Assembly: GCF_013166655.1 (NCBI RefSeq)
Contig: NZ_JABKCA010000033.1
Coordinates: 1 to 53,833, forward strand
Reading direction: 5' to 3'
Length of the DNA: 53,833 nucleotides
Source of the DNA: Lentimicrobium sp. L6
GTDB taxonomy: Bacteria > Bacteroidota > Bacteroidia > Bacteroidales > UBA12170
Below the pieces are notes generated by a model, which worked only from the letters and a program-made list of their open reading frames with translations, searched no databases and was not told the origin of the DNA. Of the stretch, positions 24,386 through 33,696 are shown one piece after another. A program made the translations under genes and the position numbers. The first letter of the stretch is position 1. The number at the start of each line of letters is the position of its first letter.

Positions 24386-25075
24386 ATGAAAAATATTGCC
24401 TCTTGTTTAAGCTGCGATCTTAAGCTAAATCTGTTCTGTCACATGACTGATAATCAGCTTAATAATGTGAATGACCACCGCAAAGAAGTTCGTTATAAAG
24501 CAGGGGAAACCATATTTAAGACTGGGGGGCCTTTAACTCATATGATTTGCCTAACCAAGGGTATGGTAAAAGTCTATTTAGAAGACCCATACACAGATAA
24601 ACGAATACTACTGTCTATTTTAAAGCCTGTAGAACTGGTCTTAGGCCCTGGTTTTTTGGTGGACGATAGCCATCATTTAACAGCTGTAGCTATGGAAGAA
24701 ACCACCGCTTGTTTCATCAATGTAGAGGAACAAAAAAGAATCATGGAAGGCAACACAAAGTATACCATGGCTATTTTACAACATGTGAATAAAAAAGTGA
24801 TTAAACAATTTGAGAAAATGCAATGCCTCACTCATAAACATACCCATGGAAAAATGGCAGATGCCTTATTGTATTTAGCAAATGCTGTTTATCAAAACGA
24901 TGTCTTTGATACTTTATTGAGCCGTCAAGATTTAGCAGATTTATCAGCTATGACTAAAGAAACTACTATTAGACTTCTCAAGGAGTTTTCTGAGGAGGGC
25001 ATTATTATATGCGATCATAACCACTTTGAAATTTTAAATAAAGAAAAATTGGAGAAGATTAGTATTTCGGGATAG
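24386..25075 (+). CDS. Crp/FNR-family regulator, possible iron-sulphur oxygen sensor
   Basis: The protein has about 229 residues: an N-terminal cysteine cluster (M-K-N-I-A-S-C-L-S-C, then C-H-M), a cyclic-nucleotide-type beta domain (about 30-145) and a C-terminal helix-turn-helix (L-S-R-Q-D-L-A-D-L-S-A-M-T-K-E-T-T-I-R-L-L). Cysteines at 7, 10 and 18, plus one in E-E-T-T-A-C-F-I-N that aligns with E. coli FNR Cys122, could hold a [4Fe-4S] cluster. The recognition helix M-T-K-E-T-T-I-R has T-x-E-T/S-x-x-R as in FNR. An upstream ATG-like start at 24311 overlaps the promoter region and lacks homology, so 24386 is chosen. It probably controls the divergent cytochrome genes. Confidence 0.8.
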   Translation: MKNIASCLSCDLKLNLFCHMTDNQLNNVNDHRKEVRYKAGETIFKTGGPLTHMICLTKGMVKVYLEDPYTDKRILLSILKPVELVLGPGFLVDDSHHLTAVAMEETTACFINVEEQKRIMEGNTKYTMAILQHVNKKVIKQFEKMQCLTHKHTHGKMADALLYLANAVYQNDVFDTLLSRQDLADLSAMTKETTIRLLKEFSEEGIIICDHNHFEILNKEKLEKISISG

Positions 25076-25079
25076 TAAT

Positions 25080-25160
25080 TGAGTGGTTGCGATGGTTACG
25101 TAGTTACGATGATTGCGTGGGTAAAATGGTTGGGGTGGTTACGTGGTTGCGATAAATAGA
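25080..25160. repeat. Degenerate GGTTACG/GGTTGCG short repeats
   Basis: About six imperfect units of the form GGTTACGTGGTTGCGATGG follow the regulator stop. A similar block lies at 37074-37136, after folB. The strands differ in base content (G and T rich). It is not a CRISPR array, since units are about 8-10 bases and abut. Confidence 0.7.
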
Positions 25161-25231
25161 TTTCTCCTTCGTTGAGCTCAGTCGATGACGCAATATGTGA
25201 AGAGGAAAGAGAAAAAGATTAACGGAAATAA

Positions 25232-25267
25232 AAAAAGCAAGGGCAAACAATTTTGTCCTTGCTTTTT
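25232..25267 (-). terminator. Terminator of aspS
   Basis: AAAAAGCAAGG pairs with CCTTGCTTTTT around a short interior section. On the reverse strand it follows the aspS stop (25304) and ends in a T-run. Confidence 0.85.
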
Positions 25268-25303
25268 AAATTCGCGTAAACCGGTGTAATTCGCGGATAT
25301 CTA

Positions 25304-27061
25304 TTATGATTTATTTTTTTTCACAGTCTGTAGGAATAACTCGTCCAACTGAGCTTGTGCAACTTCTGAAGGTGAATCGATCATCACATCACGGCCTGTA
25401 TTGTTCTTAGGGAAGGCAATATAATCTCTAATAGAATCAGATCCTCCGAACATAGCGGCAAGTCTATCAAAACCTAAAGCAATTCCACCATGAGGAGGAG
25501 CGCCAAACTCAAAAGCATCCATTAGAAAACCAAATTGTTCTTGTGCTTCTTCGTCTGTAAAACCTAAATGTTTAAACATGAGTTTTTGTAAATCACGATC
25601 ATGGATTCTGATAGAACCTCCTCCAATTTCAACACCATTAATCACCATATCGTAGGCATTGGCTCTTACTTTTCCTGGCTCTTTATCTAATAAATGAAGA
25701 TCTTCTGCCTTAGGAGAAGTGAAGGGATGGTGCATGGCATGATAACGCTCTGTTTTCTCGTCCCACTCTAATAATGGAAAGTCTATCACCCATAGAGGTG
25801 CAAATACATTTGGGTCTCTTAAACCAAGTCTTTCACCCATTTCTAGGCGAAGCTCGTTCATGGCTTTTTGAGTTTTCTCAGTATCACCCGACATGACTAA
25901 AACTAAATCTCCTGCTTCTGCATTCATCATTTCTGCCCAAGCTTTCAAGTCTTCTTGACTATAAAATTTATCAACTGATGATTTAAAACTACCATCCTCA
26001 TTACATTTTACATAAACTAATCCTTTGGCACCAATTTGTGGCTTCTTTACAAAGTCTATCAATTTATCTAATTGCTTTCTGGTATAAGTTGCACAAGTTT
26101 TCGCATTGATTCCTAAAACAATTTCTGAGTCATCAAAAACTTTGAATCCTTTGTTTTGAGTGACTTCATTAAGCTCCACAAACTTCATATCGAAGCGAAT
26201 ATCGGGCTTATCAGAACCATAGTATTTCATGGCATCTGAATACTCCATTCTTGGGAACTCATTAATTTCTACTCCTTTTACTTCTTTAAAAAGGTATTTA
26301 GCCATTCCTTCGAAAGTGCTTAAAATATCTTCTTGCTCCACAAAGGCCATTTCGCAGTCAATCTGTGTAAATTCAGGCTGACGGTCGGCTCTTAAATCCT
26401 CATCGCGGAAACATTTTACAATTTGATAATAACGGTCGTAACCAGCTACCATCAATAATTGCTTAAAGGTTTGAGGAGATTGTGGCAAGGCATAAAATTC
26501 ATTAGGATTCATTCTACTAGGTACTACGAAATCTCTAGCACCTTCTGGAGTAGATTTAATAAGATAAGGAGTTTCTATTTCAAAGAAACTTTGCTTGTCT
26601 AAGTAGTTACGAGTAGCTATAGATAATCTATGACGTAACTCTAAATTTTTTCTGAGAGGAGCTCTTCGCAAATCTAAGTAGCGGTATTTCATTCTAATTT
26701 CTTCGCCACCATCAGTATCATCCTCTATAGTAAATGGAGGTAATTTAGCTTTATTGAGTATAACGAGTTCTTCGGCAATGATTTCCACATCACCTGTTGC
26801 CATTTTCGCATTTTTATTGCTTCTTTCTGCCACTTTTCCTTTTAGGCTAATCACAAATTCTCGACCTAATTTACGAGCTTGCTCACAAAGTGCAGCATTG
26901 TCTTCCATATTGAAAACCACCTGAGTAATCCCATAGCGATCTCTCATATCTACGAAGGTCATTCCGCCTAAGTCTCTTGATTTCTGTACCCAACCACTTA
27001 AGGTAATGGATTCGTTAACATTTTCTATTCTAAGTTCCCCGCAGGTGTGTGATCTTAACAT
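25304..27061 (-). CDS. aspS: Aspartyl-tRNA synthetase (bacterial type)
   Basis: The enzyme charges tRNA-Asp. The 585-residue length and domain order match bacterial AspRS: an N-terminal OB-fold for the anticodon (about 1-105, [10 protein letters not shown]), the class II core with motif 2 ([19 protein letters not shown] near 215), the inserted GAD domain (about 290-420) and motif 3 ([10 protein letters not shown] near 535). The K-K-N-K-S tail is short. It does not itself show whether it is discriminating or also charges tRNA-Asn. Confidence 0.95.
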   Translation of the reverse strand: MLRSHTCGELRIENVNESITLSGWVQKSRDLGGMTFVDMRDRYGITQVVFNMEDNAALCEQARKLGREFVISLKGKVAERSNKNAKMATGDVEIIAEELVILNKAKLPPFTIEDDTDGGEEIRMKYRYLDLRRAPLRKNLELRHRLSIATRNYLDKQSFFEIETPYLIKSTPEGARDFVVPSRMNPNEFYALPQSPQTFKQLLMVAGYDRYYQIVKCFRDEDLRADRQPEFTQIDCEMAFVEQEDILSTFEGMAKYLFKEVKGVEINEFPRMEYSDAMKYYGSDKPDIRFDMKFVELNEVTQNKGFKVFDDSEIVLGINAKTCATYTRKQLDKLIDFVKKPQIGAKGLVYVKCNEDGSFKSSVDKFYSQEDLKAWAEMMNAEAGDLVLVMSGDTEKTQKAMNELRLEMGERLGLRDPNVFAPLWVIDFPLLEWDEKTERYHAMHHPFTSPKAEDLHLLDKEPGKVRANAYDMVINGVEIGGGSIRIHDRDLQKLMFKHLGFTDEEAQEQFGFLMDAFEFGAPPHGGIALGFDRLAAMFGGSDSIRDYIAFPKNNTGRDVMIDSPSEVAQAQLDELFLQTVKKNKS

Positions 27062-27100
27062 ATATGATTAGCTTAGTATTATCGATAAAAATTGAATTTG

Positions 27101-27108
27101 CAAAAATA
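27101..27108 (-). promoter_or_regulatory. Predicted promoter of aspS
   Basis: The reverse strand reads TATTTTTG, an exact TAnnTTTG element, 40 bases before the aspS ATG. Confidence 0.55.
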
Positions 27109-27137
27109 CTAAAATTGTAGAAAAATATGGTATAAAA

Positions 27138-27165
27138 AAAGCCCCACTCAAATGAGCAGGGCTTT
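27138..27165 (-). terminator. Terminator of the susC-susD operon
   Basis: A two-step stem (AAAGCCC/GGGCTTT outside, CTCA/TGAG inside) is followed on the reverse strand by TTTTTTTATACC. It lies directly after the SusD stop. Confidence 0.87.
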
Positions 27166-27187
27166 GTATTAAATATTATAACTGAAA

Positions 27188-28636
27188 TTAGAATTTATCC
27201 CAGAATAATTTAGTTTCCATAAGGTCACCACCAACAGCATCTGCAGCTTTATAATAATTATCAGCATTCAATGTTTGTTCGTTTACAGGGAATGTAAAAC
27301 GTCTAGGAACTCCACCATCAGTAGTAATAGCACCTTCAGGTACATTCATTGTAGGCCAGTCTAATCTTCTATAAGTAGTCCAACCTTCGAAACCTCTTTG
27401 GTAATAACCTAAATAGGCTTGCATACCAATAGCTTTTTTCCAATCAGTTGTACCATCCCAAGCTACGCCTTCAGAAGCGATATAATCAGCAGCGCCTTCA
27501 ATACCCCACTCAGCAAAAGAAGCAGTAATAGCAGCCTCATAATGCTCAAGAGCAGTTCCACCAACAGACCATCCACGAGCAGCAGCTTCTGCTTTATAGA
27601 ATTCCATCTCAGTAAAAGAAAGAAGTTGGATTGGGAAAGTAGCATCTAAAATCATAGTACCTACGTGAGAATAATTACCCCAAGCATTAGAAGAACCATA
27701 AATTCCACCTACATATTCACCTTCGTTTACTTCGTTTAAATCAAAATAAGCAGCACGACGTGGGTCATTTAATCCGTTCATAAAATCAACAATTGTATTA
27801 GCAGGAATAAAATCCTTACGCCCACTAGCTACCAAATCTTGATAAATAGGATTTGTATTGTCTAAAGGAGCAGCTTCATAAACAAGCTTAGCATCTTGAG
27901 CACTACTAGAGAATGTATGTGCAGCAGCAGCTTCACCCCAGGCTTGTGCAGTTGCATTATCTGCATCGGCAATAGTAATAGCTAATCTGAATTTTAAGGA
28001 TTGAGCAAATGTAATCCAAGATTGAACATCTCCACCATAATAAATATCAGCAGAACCAAAACTTCCACCATTAGCATCTAATGTATTAATAACTTTATCT
28101 AATCTCACAACAAGATCCTTATAAATCATCATTCCATCATCATATGCTGGATTTAAAGTAGCATCAATATTTAAGGCTTCAGAATAAGGTACATTTCCAA
28201 AAATATCTACTAACCTTTGGTAGGAATACACCTCTAATACATCAATAATGATTAATCTATTTGTTTTTGCAATCTGAGCTTCAGGAGTTGTGGTTGCATC
28301 ACCAGATATAATTGATCTAGCTTCTTGCAAATCCTTTAAAATATCACGATAAATAACTCTAAATACATTATCAGGGATATTTCTGTTGATTAAATCATAA
28401 TTCGCCTCATCGGTATAAGTTGTTTCCGTCCAATGCTGAGCATATAATTTATGATTATTTAGGTTCACATTACTACTAGCTACTTGATCTGCTAGAGCTT
28501 TTTGTGCGTGGGTGAAAAGCATTTCACCTGGCACCACGGCAGGATGCTTCTCATCCTTCTGCCAGTCTTCGAAGTTCTTAGTACATGATACAGAGATCGC
28601 GACTAGAACGATTAATATTAAATATATTCTTTTCAT
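27188..28636 (-). CDS. SusD/RagB-like outer-membrane lipoprotein (SusD-like_2 type)
   Basis: SusD-type proteins are surface lids on SusC transporters and bind the nutrient. The 482-residue protein has a lipoprotein signal (I-L-I-V-L-V-A-I-S-V-S-C, Cys at 18) and the helical start typical of the SusD-like_2 group (H-A-Q-K-A-L-A-D-Q-V and, later, R-L-V-D-I-F-G-N-V-P-Y-S-E-A). TPR-like helices follow. The C-terminus has R-R-F-T-F-P-V-N-E-Q. There are no glycoside hydrolase or sulfatase genes nearby, so the substrate is not indicated and may not be a glycan. It is 11 bases downstream of susC. Confidence 0.87.
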   Translation of the reverse strand: MKRIYLILIVLVAISVSCTKNFEDWQKDEKHPAVVPGEMLFTHAQKALADQVASSNVNLNNHKLYAQHWTETTYTDEANYDLINRNIPDNVFRVIYRDILKDLQEARSIISGDATTTPEAQIAKTNRLIIIDVLEVYSYQRLVDIFGNVPYSEALNIDATLNPAYDDGMMIYKDLVVRLDKVINTLDANGGSFGSADIYYGGDVQSWITFAQSLKFRLAITIADADNATAQAWGEAAAAHTFSSSAQDAKLVYEAAPLDNTNPIYQDLVASGRKDFIPANTIVDFMNGLNDPRRAAYFDLNEVNEGEYVGGIYGSSNAWGNYSHVGTMILDATFPIQLLSFTEMEFYKAEAAARGWSVGGTALEHYEAAITASFAEWGIEGAADYIASEGVAWDGTTDWKKAIGMQAYLGYYQRGFEGWTTYRRLDWPTMNVPEGAITTDGGVPRRFTFPVNEQTLNADNYYKAADAVGGDLMETKLFWDKF

Positions 28637-28647
28637 AATACTCCGTT

Positions 28648-31600
28648 TTAAAATTGTAATTTAACACTAAATCCAATAGTTCTTAAAGAAGGCATCACAC
28701 CTGCTTGCCATCCTTGAATATTACCAGCACCTTGAGATGCTTCAGGATCTGCATGAGGAAGGTCTTTAGAGATAATCCAAAGGTTACCACCCACTAAACT
28801 AAATGAAGCACCATGGATAAAAGTCTTATCCATAAGTTTTCTTGGCATATTATAAGTAATTACCGCTTCTCTTAGCTTGATATATGTAGCATCATATATG
28901 AATGCAGCATTAGGGTTTCTACTATAACCAAATACTTTATAATTACCACCTTCAACACGTGTTGTATTGGTTACATAAGACCCATCTTCTTGCTCAACAA
29001 CTCCGTCTAATACTAAACCTCCAGAACTTGCATCGTAAGAACCATCATCATTTTGAATTACAGCATCACGAACAGGGTTTCCTAAGTCATTAGTATAATC
29101 TGTCTCTTCATAAAGACCTGTTGCTCTACCATAATACTGGTCAAGAGAGAATAAACTTCCACCTTGCTGCCAGTCGATTAAGAAACTGAAAGAAAGATTC
29201 TTATAAGAGAATGAGTTGTTTAATCCCATATTGAAATCAGGATTAACATCACCCAAAATATTATCAGAGGTTGGAGATTTAAGATAGTAACCACTAGAAT
29301 TAATTACTTTTTGTCCATCAGGAGCATATACATAATCTTGTCCTTGAATCACACCATAAGGTTCACCAACTTTAGCGTTAATAGTCACACCACCTTGTAA
29401 AGCACCTAACTGTAGGTTATCCACTTTCTGACCATCTTTATCAAATAAAGAGACCACTTTAGAGTTATTCTTAGCAAAGTTTAAGTTGATATCCCAACGG
29501 AAATCATTAGTTTTCATCGCTGTACCTCTAAGTGCTAATTCAACACCAGAGTTTTGAATCTCACCAGCATTAAAATACTTACGAGAATATCCTGTAGCTG
29601 TAGAAACAGCAACTGGCATAATTTGGTCTTTAGTATTGGTCTTATAATAAGCAAAATCAATTCCTAAACGATTATTCAACATGGTCATTTCGAAACCAGC
29701 CTCTAAAGAGTTTGTAGTTTCAGGCTTTAAATTCGCGTTATTTGTAGTACTAGGTACAGAAACCACAGCATTACCGCTAAAGCTTGGGAATTGGTCATAA
29801 GTATCATATAATGATAAATAAGGAGCATCGTTACCTACTTGAGCGTAGTTTACTCTAATTTTACCTAATTGCATCCAATCAGCTTCCACCATTTCAGAGA
29901 ACAACCAGCTACCAGACAATGAATAATATCCATAAGCCCAATCAGTTTTTGGTAAAGTAGAAGAGATATCATAACGATAAGTCGCATCTAAATAAACCAT
30001 GTTTTTATATCCAACAGATGCTGCGATATAATAACCATTTACTCCTTTTTTATATACGTTTTCGTCAGCACTAATTGCTGCAGCATTTCTAAGCGCATAT
30101 ACATTAGGAACTAATAAACCACCATTAGTAGAAGCCATAGCTTCACCAATATTATTACGACGGATATTAATACCAGCAAATGCATTTAAGTTCCAATCTT
30201 CACCTAAATCTTTATGGAAATCTAATTTAAGATCATAATTAGCTTCCATGAATCTACGATCCATTCTGTAATAACCAGAAGTCTGGTCAACTCTACCCAC
30301 ACCAAATTCATTAGAAATAGAACCCATGGCTTTTCTTTCTTCTTGAAGTTCGTCATAAGTATCAACAGAAGCACGTCCCATTAAAGCAAAATAGTCATTG
30401 ATTTTCCAATCTGCTTGGAAATAACCAACGATACGATTTCTCTCATCAGTTTGATAAGACTCATATCTTTGGAAGTATGGATTGTCCCAATAAATTGGAG
30501 AACCATCATTCCATGCACTTCTGTTCCAAGTTACGTTTTCGTTTTGTGCTTCATAAGCTCTCAATTGCTCTTTCATATCAACATTTACTTGATACCACTG
30601 ACGGAAAGAAGAGAGGATATTCTCGCTATAACCAGTATGGTTACGACCTTTTCCATTTGTCTTATAATAATTAGCAGCAGCAGAAACTTTTACATTCTTA
30701 AGAACGTCGTAAGAAGCGCTAATATTAAAAGTATTTTTATCTAACTGAGAGTTTGGTAGAATACCTTTTTGATGCATGTTTGTGTATCCAACACGGAAAG
30801 TAGAAACATCTGTTCCGCCGTTTACATCAACACTATTCTTTAATGTTAACTGGTCGTTAAAGAAACTTTCAGCACCATTTTCAGCATTAACATAAGGTGT
30901 TAATTTTTTATAGTTTGGAGAATTAGGATCGAAATAATCCCACTGTACTACGTTTAGATTAGGATCAAATTTTTGTCCCATAGAAGCATCCTCAGTAAAA
31001 GGAACTACTAATTCGTCAACGCCATCACCATCTACATCAATTTCTTCTAAACCTGGATAATCCCCACCACTATAATAAGGACCATAACCAGCTCCATAAT
31101 TTGTTTGGTATTTAGGGAAAGTTGATTTGTCAACAAAACCTACAGTTACGTTAGAATGGATATTCACACCGATTCTTTTTGAACCTTCACGAGCTTTACT
31201 ACCCTTTTTGGTTGTAATCATAATTACACCATTGGCAGCACGAGAACCATAAAGAGCAGATGCGGCAGCACCTTTCAATACGTTCATACTTTCAATATCT
31301 TCGGGGTTGATATCAGAAGCAGCACTACCGTAGTCAAATCCACTTCTACCTGTGGTTTGTCCGGCATTATTTGTATTAGAGTTGTCAACAGGAACACCAT
31401 CAATGACAAATAAAGCTTGGTTATTTTGTGTTAAAGAGGAGTTACCACGAATAATAATATTCGAAGAACCACCCATATTGGTGTTATTCTTAATTTGAAC
31501 ACCCGCTACTTTACCAGAAATAGAATTGATAAAGTTATCCTTAGATACTTTGTTCAAATCATCACCAGTTACTTCTTGAGTAGCGTATCCCAGAGATTTT

Positions 31601-31947
31601 TTCTCACGGGAAACACCTAAGGCAGTAACAACCACCTCATCTAGTTTTAAAGCACTGGCTTGCATGGCTACATCTATTGTAGTCTGACCAGTGTAAGCAA
31701 TCTCTTGTGGTTCCATTCCAACGAACGAATACTGAAGAGCTGCAGCATCCTCAGGAACTTGTAAGCTATACTTACCATCCATATCGGTAACCGTTCCGAT
31801 ACTGGTTCCCTTCACCAATACAGATACGCCGGGAAGAGTTCCCCCATTGTCTGCATCAGTTACAGTACCAGTTACAGAAGTTTGCGCAAATACTCCTTGA
31901 ACGCCTAAAAAGCCGATCAATGCGAGTAATAGAGTTAATTTTCTCAT
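28648..31947 (-). CDS. SusC/RagA-type TonB-dependent outer-membrane transporter
   Basis: This transporter imports a large nutrient through the outer membrane with energy from TonB. The 1099-residue protein has a signal peptide (1-21), a carboxypeptidase-regulatory-like domain (about 25-95, TSVTGTVTDADNGGTLPG), the SusC signature L-K-L-D-E-V-V-V-T-A-L-G, a plug domain (about 115-240, with SIIIRGNSS-like NIIIRGNSSL and ALYGSRAANGVIMITTKKG) and a long barrel ending in K-L-Q-F. It is paired with the SusD gene downstream. No anti-sigma factor gene adjoins it, so regulation is not through the usual ECF pair. Confidence 0.93.
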   Translation of the reverse strand: MRKLTLLLALIGFLGVQGVFAQTSVTGTVTDADNGGTLPGVSVLVKGTSIGTVTDMDGKYSLQVPEDAAALQYSFVGMEPQEIAYTGQTTIDVAMQASALKLDEVVVTALGVSREKKSLGYATQEVTGDDLNKVSKDNFINSISGKVAGVQIKNNTNMGGSSNIIIRGNSSLTQNNQALFVIDGVPVDNSNTNNAGQTTGRSGFDYGSAASDINPEDIESMNVLKGAAASALYGSRAANGVIMITTKKGSKAREGSKRIGVNIHSNVTVGFVDKSTFPKYQTNYGAGYGPYYSGGDYPGLEEIDVDGDGVDELVVPFTEDASMGQKFDPNLNVVQWDYFDPNSPNYKKLTPYVNAENGAESFFNDQLTLKNSVDVNGGTDVSTFRVGYTNMHQKGILPNSQLDKNTFNISASYDVLKNVKVSAAANYYKTNGKGRNHTGYSENILSSFRQWYQVNVDMKEQLRAYEAQNENVTWNRSAWNDGSPIYWDNPYFQRYESYQTDERNRIVGYFQADWKINDYFALMGRASVDTYDELQEERKAMGSISNEFGVGRVDQTSGYYRMDRRFMEANYDLKLDFHKDLGEDWNLNAFAGINIRRNNIGEAMASTNGGLLVPNVYALRNAAAISADENVYKKGVNGYYIAASVGYKNMVYLDATYRYDISSTLPKTDWAYGYYSLSGSWLFSEMVEADWMQLGKIRVNYAQVGNDAPYLSLYDTYDQFPSFSGNAVVSVPSTTNNANLKPETTNSLEAGFEMTMLNNRLGIDFAYYKTNTKDQIMPVAVSTATGYSRKYFNAGEIQNSGVELALRGTAMKTNDFRWDINLNFAKNNSKVVSLFDKDGQKVDNLQLGALQGGVTINAKVGEPYGVIQGQDYVYAPDGQKVINSSGYYLKSPTSDNILGDVNPDFNMGLNNSFSYKNLSFSFLIDWQQGGSLFSLDQYYGRATGLYEETDYTNDLGNPVRDAVIQNDDGSYDASSGGLVLDGVVEQEDGSYVTNTTRVEGGNYKVFGYSRNPNAAFIYDATYIKLREAVITYNMPRKLMDKTFIHGASFSLVGGNLWIISKDLPHADPEASQGAGNIQGWQAGVMPSLRTIGFSVKLQF

Positions 31948-32424
31948 AACTTCAAAAAATTAGTTAATAATTGAATTGATTTAAAATTGATTTATTGTTT
32001 ATTGCTTCCCCCATAGAAACAAATGATTTATGATTGCTAATTTACAATGAATTTGCCATTTCACAATGAATATTTAACGAAAACTTGTTGTTAATTTATT
32101 ATCAATGTTGCATTTAGCGTTTTTGAATTTTAAAATATAGTGGTTTGAAAAGCTTTTATGTCCCAATATTGGTTGGAATCTTTCTAAATAGGCGCAAGAA
32201 GTACACCAATAAAAATCCAAGCTTATTTACAACCTATTCAGGACATTAGGAAAAAGGGCATGGTTTTTTAGGCTTTATTAACAATTGTCAATAATTAAAA
32301 TTGACAAAAACTAACCTCACAGAAGAGTAGAACAAAATATTCTTCTTGCTTTTTGAACTTTAAATTGAAAAAAAACGTTCAAAACCGAGCATGTTTTGCT
32401 AAAAAAAAGGCATTTATCAACTAA
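31948..32424. other. Gene-free region upstream of susC
   Basis: No coding region was found. It contains a perfect 8-bp inverted repeat (TTGTCAAT-N7-ATTGACAA, 32285-32307), which could be an operator. No exact TAnnTTTG element was found near the susC start. Confidence 0.45.
32285..32307. promoter_or_regulatory. Inverted repeat TTGTCAAT-N7-ATTGACAA, possible operator
   Basis: Two perfect 8-bp arms with a 7-base AT-rich spacer, 338 bases before the susC start and 118 bases after the end of the small membrane protein gene. The arms resemble half-sites of dimeric regulators. Distance from any known promoter makes the role uncertain. Confidence 0.35.
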
Positions 32425-32850
32425 TTAATCCTCATTTATTGGCATTTCTTGCTGCATTTTTGCCTTTTTAAAGGCAGAAAATTGCCAAAATATAAATAGA
32501 CAGATCAAGATAATGAGGCCCATATTTAGGAAATGAATGGGTGGATTTACAAGTAAAACAAGAAGTAAAAATATGTTTAAGCCATAGAAAATATAGTAGG
32601 CATATGTTTTAGCTAAAATCATCATGACAAGAGAAGCTATATAAATCACTATAAATAAGAGAGGGGTGTATAATTGTGACAATAAGCTTAATTCAAAACT
32701 TTTGGAGCTATAGGCTTTAAGCAAATATTCGAACTGATCTTGATGCAAGGCCAAAGATATAAAGACAATGAATATTACTGTAGATAAAACCAAAAGACTA
32801 TAAAGAAGAATGCTCAACAAGAATGGAAGCTTTGTTTTTGGACTCATCAA
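32425..32850 (-). CDS. Small multi-spanning membrane protein, second of a pair
   Basis: No family is recognised for this 141-residue protein. It has four hydrophobic stretches that look like transmembrane helices (about 10-35, 53-75, 79-95 and 100-125) and a charged C-terminal tail. Its start overlaps the end of the gene before it by four bases (ATGA), so the two are probably translated together. The pair may form one membrane complex, with unknown role. Confidence 0.7.
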   Translation of the reverse strand: MMSPKTKLPFLLSILLYSLLVLSTVIFIVFISLALHQDQFEYLLKAYSSKSFELSLLSQLYTPLLFIVIYIASLVMMILAKTYAYYIFYGLNIFLLLVLLVNPPIHFLNMGLIILICLFIFWQFSAFKKAKMQQEMPINED

Positions 32851-33299
32851 TACATGATTTTTAGAAATCGTGAGTATAATAAAATAAATAAGACTGTAAA
32901 AAGTAAACTTGGCAAAGCAGACAACTCAGTGCTGATAAAAATCAAAGGAATAATTAATAGAGCTATTTGAGCCATAGCATAAAAGTGAATCCCTGTTTTT
33001 CTCAATTTCCACATGAAATAAACCCCTATGATGGATACTAAATAGAGGAAAGCTGCTATAAGAAAATAACTTCGACCGGCTGAAGTGAGGAATTCTAATA
33101 ATAGTTCTGGTTCCAAATTTGGCATCTGAATAAATTCATCACTTTCCATTATTTCTGGAATACTAGGGAATATGAAAAACACCATAAAATTGGAGAGGAA
33201 AGCCAATCCTGAGCCTATAAAACTTAAGACACAGAGAAGGGTTAAACCATCAGGTCTTTTAGCCATTTCGTTACTGGGAATATTTTTTGGGTCTATCAT
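32847..33299 (-). CDS. Small multi-spanning membrane protein, first of a pair
   Basis: The 150-residue protein has an N-terminal polar segment ending in K-R-P-D-G-L-T-L-L-C and about four transmembrane helices, with an acidic loop of about 30 residues (E-I-M-E-S-D-E-F-I-Q) between helices one and two. The start K-R-P-x-G is seen in several small membrane proteins of bacteria, but no function is known. It is divergent to the thioredoxin-like gene, with back-to-back promoters. Confidence 0.7.
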   Translation of the reverse strand: MIDPKNIPSNEMAKRPDGLTLLCVLSFIGSGLAFLSNFMVFFIFPSIPEIMESDEFIQMPNLEPELLLEFLTSAGRSYFLIAAFLYLVSIIGVYFMWKLRKTGIHFYAMAQIALLIIPLIFISTELSALPSLLFTVLFILLYSRFLKIMY

Positions 33300-33315
33300 T
33301 GATGTATCTTTGCTG

Positions 33316-33323
33316 CAAAATTA
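33316..33323 (-). promoter_or_regulatory. Predicted promoter of the membrane protein pair
   Basis: The reverse strand reads TAATTTTG, an exact TAnnTTTG element, 17 bases before the ATG at 33299. It is almost back to back with the forward-strand promoter at 33334. Confidence 0.55.
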
Positions 33324-33333
33324 ATAATTTTAT

Positions 33334-33341
33334 TAGTTTTG
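33334..33341 (+). promoter_or_regulatory. Predicted promoter of the thioredoxin-like gene (TAGTTTTG)
   Basis: An exact TAnnTTTG element followed by CCGCC, 22 bases before the ATG at 33364. Confidence 0.55.
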
Positions 33342-33363
33342 CCGCCTTAAAATATTATTTGCC

Positions 33364-33696
33364 ATGGACAAAGAATTACAGCAATTAACTCAACTTCAAG
33401 AAGCTATTACGAATGATGAAGCATTATTAGTATATTTTTATAGTAATAATTGTGCACCTTGTAAGAGTTTAAGACCAAAAGTGGAAGAATTATTGACAAA
33501 TGATTATCCCAAAATGCAATTATACTTTGTGAATTCGGAGCATCATCCAGATATGACCGCTGAGTTTGGAGTCTTTTCGATGCCAACCTTATTGGTCTTT
33601 TTTGATCGAAAGGAATACATTAGAAAAAGTAAATATGTATCTATTCCAGAATTAAAAGATGGTATCGATCGTTATTATCAAATGATGTTTGGATAA
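33364..33696 (+). CDS. Thioredoxin-like protein
   Basis: A cytoplasmic thiol-disulphide protein of 110 residues, with no signal peptide. The active site is in F-Y-S-N-N-C-A-P-C-K-S, with C-A-P-C in place of the classical C-G-P-C. The cis-proline is in F-S-M-P-T-L-L-V-F. Length and fold match a single thioredoxin domain. The CAPC site suggests a redox potential different from TrxA, but the role is open. It is a single-gene transcript. Confidence 0.85.
   Translation: MDKELQQLTQLQEAITNDEALLVYFYSNNCAPCKSLRPKVEELLTNDYPKMQLYFVNSEHHPDMTAEFGVFSMPTLLVFFDRKEYIRKSKYVSIPELKDGIDRYYQMMFG

Noticed and set aside
25080-25160. CRISPR array in the GGTTACG block
   Set aside because: Units are short, abutting and degenerate. 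There are no unique spacers of regular length and no cas genes in the window.
30415-30744. Forward open frame of 109 codons inside susC
   Set aside because: It is antisense to a conserved SusC barrel region and has no known family.
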